A stretch of DNA of 8,116 nucleotides, from positions 1 to 8,116 of the forward strand of contig JAFSHJ010000043.1 of the NCBI GenBank assembly GCA_017440425.1, in the 5' to 3' direction. Positions 6,144 to 8,116 of this stretch are shown here, one piece after another. A program made the position numbers and the translations under genes. This DNA comes from Oscillospiraceae bacterium. Its GTDB lineage: Bacteria > Bacillota > Clostridia > Oscillospirales > Ruminococcaceae. A model generated the notes under the pieces. That model was not told the DNA's origin and did no database searches. It saw only the letters and a program-made list of their open reading frames with translations. The stretch's first letter is position 1. Every line of letters starts with the position of its first letter.

Positions 6144-6926
6144 TCAACCGTTGAGCAGCTGGTTTGCCTGCGGTGAAAGTGCGCTGCAGGCACGCATCAG
6201 CAGCTCTGCATAGCCGGGGATGCACTCGTCTTTCACGGAGAGCACCGTGCCGGAAATGCTCATTGCTCCCGTGGGATATCCCTCGCGGTTGCGTATTGCA
6301 ACGCCTACACATCTTATGCCCAGCACATTTTCCTCGTTGTCCACGGAGTAGCCCTGACTGCGTATCTGCGCCAGCTCTTCAAACAGCTTTTCCTTTTCGG
6401 TTATGCTTTTGGGTGTGCGTGCCTCAAGTCCGTGGCGGGCAATAATTGCCTCCACCTCGTTTTGCGGCATATACGCAAGCATAGCCTTGCCTGCGCTGGT
6501 GCTGTGCATGGGGAAAACTCTGCCTGAGATGGAATATGCCGACATTCTTCTGCTGGCATAAGCCGCATCCAAAAAGATTATCTTTCCGTCCGACTGTGTG
6601 GTGAGATATACCATCTCTCCCGTCTTCTCCTGCAGTTCCTCAAGATATGGCACCGCATGCTGCACAATGGAAAGCGACTGCCGTTTTACATAGCTGAAAT
6701 TCAGCGTTCTGTAGCCGAGACAGTAGCTCTTCGACTCCTCGTTACGGTATATCAGCCTGCACTGCTCCAGCGAACGGAGCAGATTGAGCGTTGTGCTTTT
6801 TGGCATACCCACCCTTGCGCTTATCTGCGCCAAGGTGAGCTCGGGTGTCTCCTCCGAAAAGCAATCCAACACATCCGAAGCTTTAAGTATGACATTTACA
6901 ATGCCTTTTTCTCCGCTGCCAACCAT
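6144..6926 (-). CDS. IclR-family transcriptional regulator
   Basis: The protein has 260 residues, a normal length for the family. ATG 6926 is the most upstream possible start because the preceding codon is TGA; the ribosome binding site is weak (GGTGAG). Residues about 9-70 are the winged helix-turn-helix (ILKASDVLDCF, then LTLAQISARVGMPKSTTLNL and LRSLE). Residues about 80-250 are the IclR effector domain, with YLEELQEKTGEMVYLTT, MHSTSAGKAMLAYMP and, near the end, GYSVDNEENVLGIRCVGVAI followed by GAMSISG. IclR proteins are dimeric or tetrameric repressors or activators of catabolic genes and bind small acids or sugars; the ligand here cannot be read from sequence. It is divergent from the water-channel gene and converges on the propeller remnant. 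Either neighbour could be, or have been, a target. Self-regulation is likely, given the dyad in its promoter. Confidence 0.93.
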   Translation of the reverse strand: MVGSGEKGIVNVILKASDVLDCFSEETPELTLAQISARVGMPKSTTLNLLRSLEQCRLIYRNEESKSYCLGYRTLNFSYVKRQSLSIVQHAVPYLEELQEKTGEMVYLTTQSDGKIIFLDAAYASRRMSAYSISGRVFPMHSTSAGKAMLAYMPQNEVEAIIARHGLEARTPKSITEKEKLFEELAQIRSQGYSVDNEENVLGIRCVGVAIRNREGYPTGAMSISGTVLSVKDECIPGYAELLMRACSALSPQANQLLNG

Positions 6927-6975
6927 TCAATCTCACCCACCGTTTTGCTCTTTTCAAATATGTTTTCACCAGATA

Positions 6976-7004
6976 ATAATACCACAATGCTGAACATTAT
7001 TCAA
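6976..7004 (-). promoter_or_regulatory. Promoter of the IclR-type gene with overlapping dyad
   Basis: On the minus strand TTGAAT (7004-6999) and TATTAT (6981-6976) are separated by 17 bases. The dyad TGAA-CATTA-TTCA (6991-7003) overlaps the -35 box and fits the general size of IclR-family operators. The operator role is an inference. Confidence 0.6.
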
Positions 7005-7065
7005 TAGAGTTGGACAAACAGCCGCAGTCTCCGCAGCCAATATTTTCTAAACCAAAATAAAAATA

Positions 7066-7094
7066 TTGACCTTTTCTCCTCAAAGAATTATAAT
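7066..7094 (+). promoter_or_regulatory. Promoter of the aquaporin gene
   Basis: TTGACC (7066-7071) and a perfect TATAAT (7089-7094) are 17 bases apart, so this is close to a consensus sigma-A promoter. Transcription should start near 7101. AGGAGG at 7120-7125 is placed 7 bases before the ATG at 7133. Confidence 0.88.
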
Positions 7095-7132
7095 ATAGTA
7101 AACAGTATTTTTATTTTTCAGGAGGCGTAATT

Positions 7133-7798
7133 ATGAAACTTGTCAAAAAAGCAATAGCTGAATTTATCGGCACACTGGTTTTGGTGCTTGTGGCTTGCGG
7201 AGTTGCCGCTGTCAGCGGATGCGCATTCCCCGAAGCAGGATATGTTGCAACAGCCCTTGCTTTCGGTCTTGTGATCGTTGCCATGGCATATTCCATCGGA
7301 AACATCTCCGGCTGCCACATTAACCCTGCAGTTTCCATTGCAATGCTCGTCAGCAAAAAAATGTCCGTAAAAGAATTCTTCGCTTACATTGCAGCACAGT
7401 TCCTTGGCGCCATTGCAGGTGCGGGTATCCTTGCATACTTCATGGGTTCCACCGAAGCTCTCGGACAGAACGGTCTCTACGACGGCGACATTGTGAAATC
7501 TCTTATTGTTGAGGTTGTTCTGACATTTATCTTTGTTCTTGCAATTCTTGGCGTGACCTCCAAAAAAGAAAATTCTAACGTTGCAGGTCTTGTCATTGGT
7601 CTCTCTCTGGTTTTGGTTCATCTTCTCGGAATCCCCTTCACCGGAACCTCCGTTAACCCCGCAAGAAGCTTTGGCCCTGCCCTCCTCGTTGGCGGAGATG
7701 CCCTTGCAAACGTTTGGGTGTTTATAGTTGCTCCTCTGGTTGGCGGTGTTCTTGCTGCCATTGTTTATAAATATCTCGATTGCAAAAAAGCAAAATAA
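7133..7798 (+). CDS. aqpZ: Aquaporin, AqpZ-type water channel (MIP family)
   Basis: The 221-residue protein is an integral membrane channel with six hydrophobic helices and two half-helices. Both signature motifs are intact: NPA at 64-66 (SGCHINPAVS) and NPA at 175-177 (GTSVNPARSFGP). Aligning by eye with E. coli AqpZ puts the selectivity-filter residues at Phe44, His163, Thr172 and Arg178, the same F-H-T-R set as AqpZ. That set indicates a narrow, water-selective pore; glycerol facilitators usually carry a small residue in place of this His and have longer loops. The length is also in the AqpZ range. The start is supported by AGGAGG at 7120-7125 and a near-consensus promoter. The gene is monocistronic, ending at the 7838-7873 terminator, and is divergent from the IclR-type regulator. 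Expected role: rapid water movement during osmotic change. Confidence 0.93.
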   Translation: MKLVKKAIAEFIGTLVLVLVACGVAAVSGCAFPEAGYVATALAFGLVIVAMAYSIGNISGCHINPAVSIAMLVSKKMSVKEFFAYIAAQFLGAIAGAGILAYFMGSTEALGQNGLYDGDIVKSLIVEVVLTFIFVLAILGVTSKKENSNVAGLVIGLSLVLVHLLGIPFTGTSVNPARSFGPALLVGGDALANVWVFIVAPLVGGVLAAIVYKYLDCKKAK

Positions 7799-7837
7799 TT
7801 CAAAGCTATCCTTTATAACTAACCCCATATAAACAGC

Positions 7838-7873
7838 AAAAGGAGTTTCGCACATCAAGCGAAACTCCTTTTT
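7838..7873 (+). terminator. Intrinsic terminator of aqpZ
   Basis: AAAAGGAGTTTCGC (7838-7851) and GCGAAACTCCTTTT (7859-7872) form a perfect 14-bp stem with a 7-base loop and continue into a T-run. It lies about 40 bases after the aqpZ stop. The A-run on the left arm means it could also stop minus-strand transcripts. Confidence 0.93.
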
Positions 7874-7935
7874 ATATGCTAAACGTCAAATGACCCGATG
7901 ATTTTCTCCTCCTGACACATTTCTCTGTAAACAGC

Positions 7936-7969
7936 AAAAAAACACAGCCACCGTTAGGTGACTGTGTTT
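7936..7969 (-). terminator. Minus-strand intrinsic terminator for a gene beyond the right edge
   Basis: On the minus strand AAACACAG-T-CACC pairs with GGTG-G-CTGTGTTT around a TAAC loop, followed by more T's. The one non-Watson-Crick pair is T opposite G, which is a G-U wobble in minus-strand RNA but a C/A mismatch on the plus strand. The stem is therefore better formed in minus-strand RNA, suggesting that a minus-strand transcript arrives from the right. Confidence 0.55.
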
Positions 7970-8003
7970 GGTGAGTAGAGGTGCCTAAACAGATGCATTA
8001 TTC

Positions 8004-8116
8004 AGTGAAATATTGCTCCTTCGTCGCAATGTGAAATGAAATTTGCCCACGTTCGCGAAGCGAATATTTCACATTTGCGAAGCAAATATTTCACAGCAAA
8101 GCTATTTCACTTGCCC
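8004..8116. repeat. Palindromic intergenic repeat element, probably running past the window edge
   Basis: The stretch consists of short hairpins separated by GTGAAAT (8005-8011, 8031-8037) and then, inverted, ATTTCAC (8066-8072, 8088-8094, 8104-8110). Hairpins include ATTGC...GCAAT (8012-8030), TTCGC-GAA-GCGAA (8052-8064), TTTGC-GAA-GCAAA (8074-8086) and AGC-AAA-GCT (8095-8103). The second and third hairpins with their trailing words form a 22-base tandem unit. No open frame of note crosses it. It resembles clostridial interspersed palindromic elements; family and copy number cannot be judged from one copy. Confidence 0.75.

Noticed and set aside
7118..7858. Minus-strand open frame of 246 codons
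   Set aside because: It is antisense to the aquaporin gene, starts in the aquaporin terminator, and its protein is unlike any family I know.
8004..8116. CRISPR array
   Set aside because: Units are palindromic, about 22 bases and contiguous, with no unique spacers of normal length between identical repeats.

Overview
The window looks like chromosomal DNA of a low-to-mid GC Gram-positive anaerobe, most likely a gut clostridium (Oscillospiraceae/Ruminococcaceae-like). The signs are strong AGGAGG-type ribosome binding sites, sigma-A type promoters with 17-base spacing, a lipobox lipoprotein, and the SPFH/zinc-ribbon and TM2 families typical of Firmicutes. This assignment is an inference from style, not from a marker gene.

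Bases 1-5529 hold six minus-strand genes. In transcription order they are: a TM2-domain membrane protein with a novel N-terminal domain (4810-5529), with its own promoter near 5682-5710; a YdjG-like double zinc-ribbon membrane protein (3521-4600), behind a second promoter at 4745-4773; a 65-aa single-pass membrane protein (3273-3470); a lipoprotein with a short tandem repeat (2056-3222); a 194-aa cytosolic protein of an uncharacterised Firmicutes family (1423-2007); and an SPFH/band-7 protein with at least four C-terminal zinc ribbons (1354 leftward, cut by the window edge). Short gaps and a shared strand suggest the last five form one operon. The pairing of a YdjI-like SPFH protein with a YdjG-like protein recalls the Bacillus subtilis pspA-ydjGHI membrane-stress locus, but no PspA is visible here. 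This cluster is the best candidate for an undescribed system: a cell-envelope surveillance complex with outer-face, transmembrane and inner-face parts.

Bases 5741-6082 hold a plus-strand ORF that looks like the C-terminal remnant of a beta-propeller-like protein, with no convincing start. It ends at a strong bidirectional terminator (6092-6123) shared with the converging iclR-type gene.

Bases 6144-6926 (minus) encode an IclR-family regulator and 7133-7798 (plus) an AqpZ-type water channel. They are divergent, each with a well-formed promoter, and a dyad sits across the regulator's -35 box. Whether the regulator controls the channel is unproven.

Bases 7799-8116 hold no gene. They contain the aqpZ terminator, a minus-strand terminator for something beyond the right edge, and a palindromic repeat element built from hairpin modules separated by GTGAAAT/ATTTCAC words. 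One pair of modules differs by a compensatory base-pair change.
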